Source of the DNA: Candidatus Bathyarchaeota archaeon
GTDB taxonomy: Archaea; Thermoproteota; Bathyarchaeia; TCS64
Assembly: GCA_020697635.1 (NCBI GenBank)
Contig: JAEHCT010000017.1
Span: 1-13,017, forward strand
Length of the DNA: 13,017 nucleotides
Direction of reading: 5' to 3'
Shown here: piece after piece, positions 12,904-13,017 of the stretch
Position numbering within the stretch: the first letter of the stretch is position 1
How the letters are laid out: every line of letters starts with the position of its first letter
Position numbers and translations under genes: made by a program
Notes under the pieces: generated by a model
Databases searched by the model: none
What the model saw: only the letters and a program-made list of their open reading frames with translations
Told to the model about the DNA's origin: nothing

Positions 12904-13017
12904 ATGGAAGCCAGCTCAAGGCGAGGCGTGAGGGTCAGAAACGTGGACCAGCCTCCCTACGTCGTGGACGAGCCACGGATCAAACGGTATGACCAGGTGA
13001 ACCTCATATTCAACAGG
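12904..13017 (+). CDS. Reductive-dehalogenase-like protein, N-terminal fragment (cut by window edge)
   Basis: Thirty-eight codons run open from ATG 12904 to the end of the window. The peptide contains VRNVDQPPYVVDE followed by KRYDQVNLIFNR. It recalls the N-terminal segment of reductive-dehalogenase-domain proteins, where a Val-Asp-Glu stretch is followed by a KRFDxRNxxFxR motif before the catalytic and iron-sulfur domains. Those domains lie outside the window, so neither cobalamin nor cluster ligands can be checked. The start shows no Tat twin-arginine signal with a hydrophobic stretch: the Arg-Arg at residues 6-7 is followed by charged residues. A soluble cytoplasmic form is therefore likely. 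The assignment rests on one short motif. Confidence 0.5.
   Translation, partial: MEASSRRGVRVRNVDQPPYVVDEPRIKRYDQVNLIFNR

Noticed and set aside
1..13017. CRISPR arrays, insertion sequences, integrases or attachment sites
   Set aside because: No regularly spaced direct repeats, transposase motifs or terminal inverted repeats flanking a gene were seen. Apart from the AT-rich creatininase N-terminal segment, composition is even across the genes.

Overview
The window looks like chromosomal DNA of a GC-rich archaeon. Arginine is mostly AGG and isoleucine mostly ATA. Intergenic stretches are short and AT-rich, with TATA-box-like patches at a spacing that predicts very short leaders. The 3' domain of the minus-strand gene at 12024-12815 resembles archaeal single-stranded-DNA-binding OB folds. 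The IMP dehydrogenase and the split PurH also fit an archaeon. A member of the TACK group such as Bathyarchaeia or a relative is a reasonable guess, but no rRNA or tRNA is present to settle it.

Layout. (1) 8-1123 (+) encodes a Rossmann-fold protein resembling the malate/lactate dehydrogenase clan; its true start may lie left of the window. (2) 4963 down to 1138 (-) is a tight three-gene unit: a molybdopterin/[4Fe-4S] oxidoreductase, a class III CoA transferase (CaiB/BaiF type) and a B3/B4-domain protein. (3) A divergent 165-bp promoter region at 4964-5128 separates this unit from guaB (IMP dehydrogenase). (4) guaB is followed by a large DUF3604 protein (putative PHP-like metal hydrolase). Next come two genes that split the usual bifunctional PurH: IMP cyclohydrolase and AICAR formyltransferase, overlapping by 4 nt. 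(5) After an AT-rich spacer with two hairpins comes a creatininase-family amidohydrolase. (6) 11635-12023 lacks a clear large gene. It holds a candidate 60-codon basic protein gene, a C10 homopolymer and several perfect inverted repeats. (7) 12024-12815 (-) encodes an unusual fusion of a GNAT acetyltransferase with an RPA/SSB-like OB fold. (8) The right edge cuts off a plus-strand gene whose first 38 residues resemble the N-terminus of reductive-dehalogenase-type proteins.

How the genes may work together. guaB and purH1/purH2 supply purine nucleotides: the PurH pair makes IMP, and GuaB commits it to GMP. The remaining enzymes (molybdenum oxidoreductase, CoA transferase, MDH-like protein, DUF3604, creatininase, reductive-dehalogenase-like protein) suggest an anaerobe that degrades organic, possibly halogenated, compounds through CoA-activated intermediates. 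That catabolic picture is inference from family names and proximity. No pathway can be closed from this window alone.
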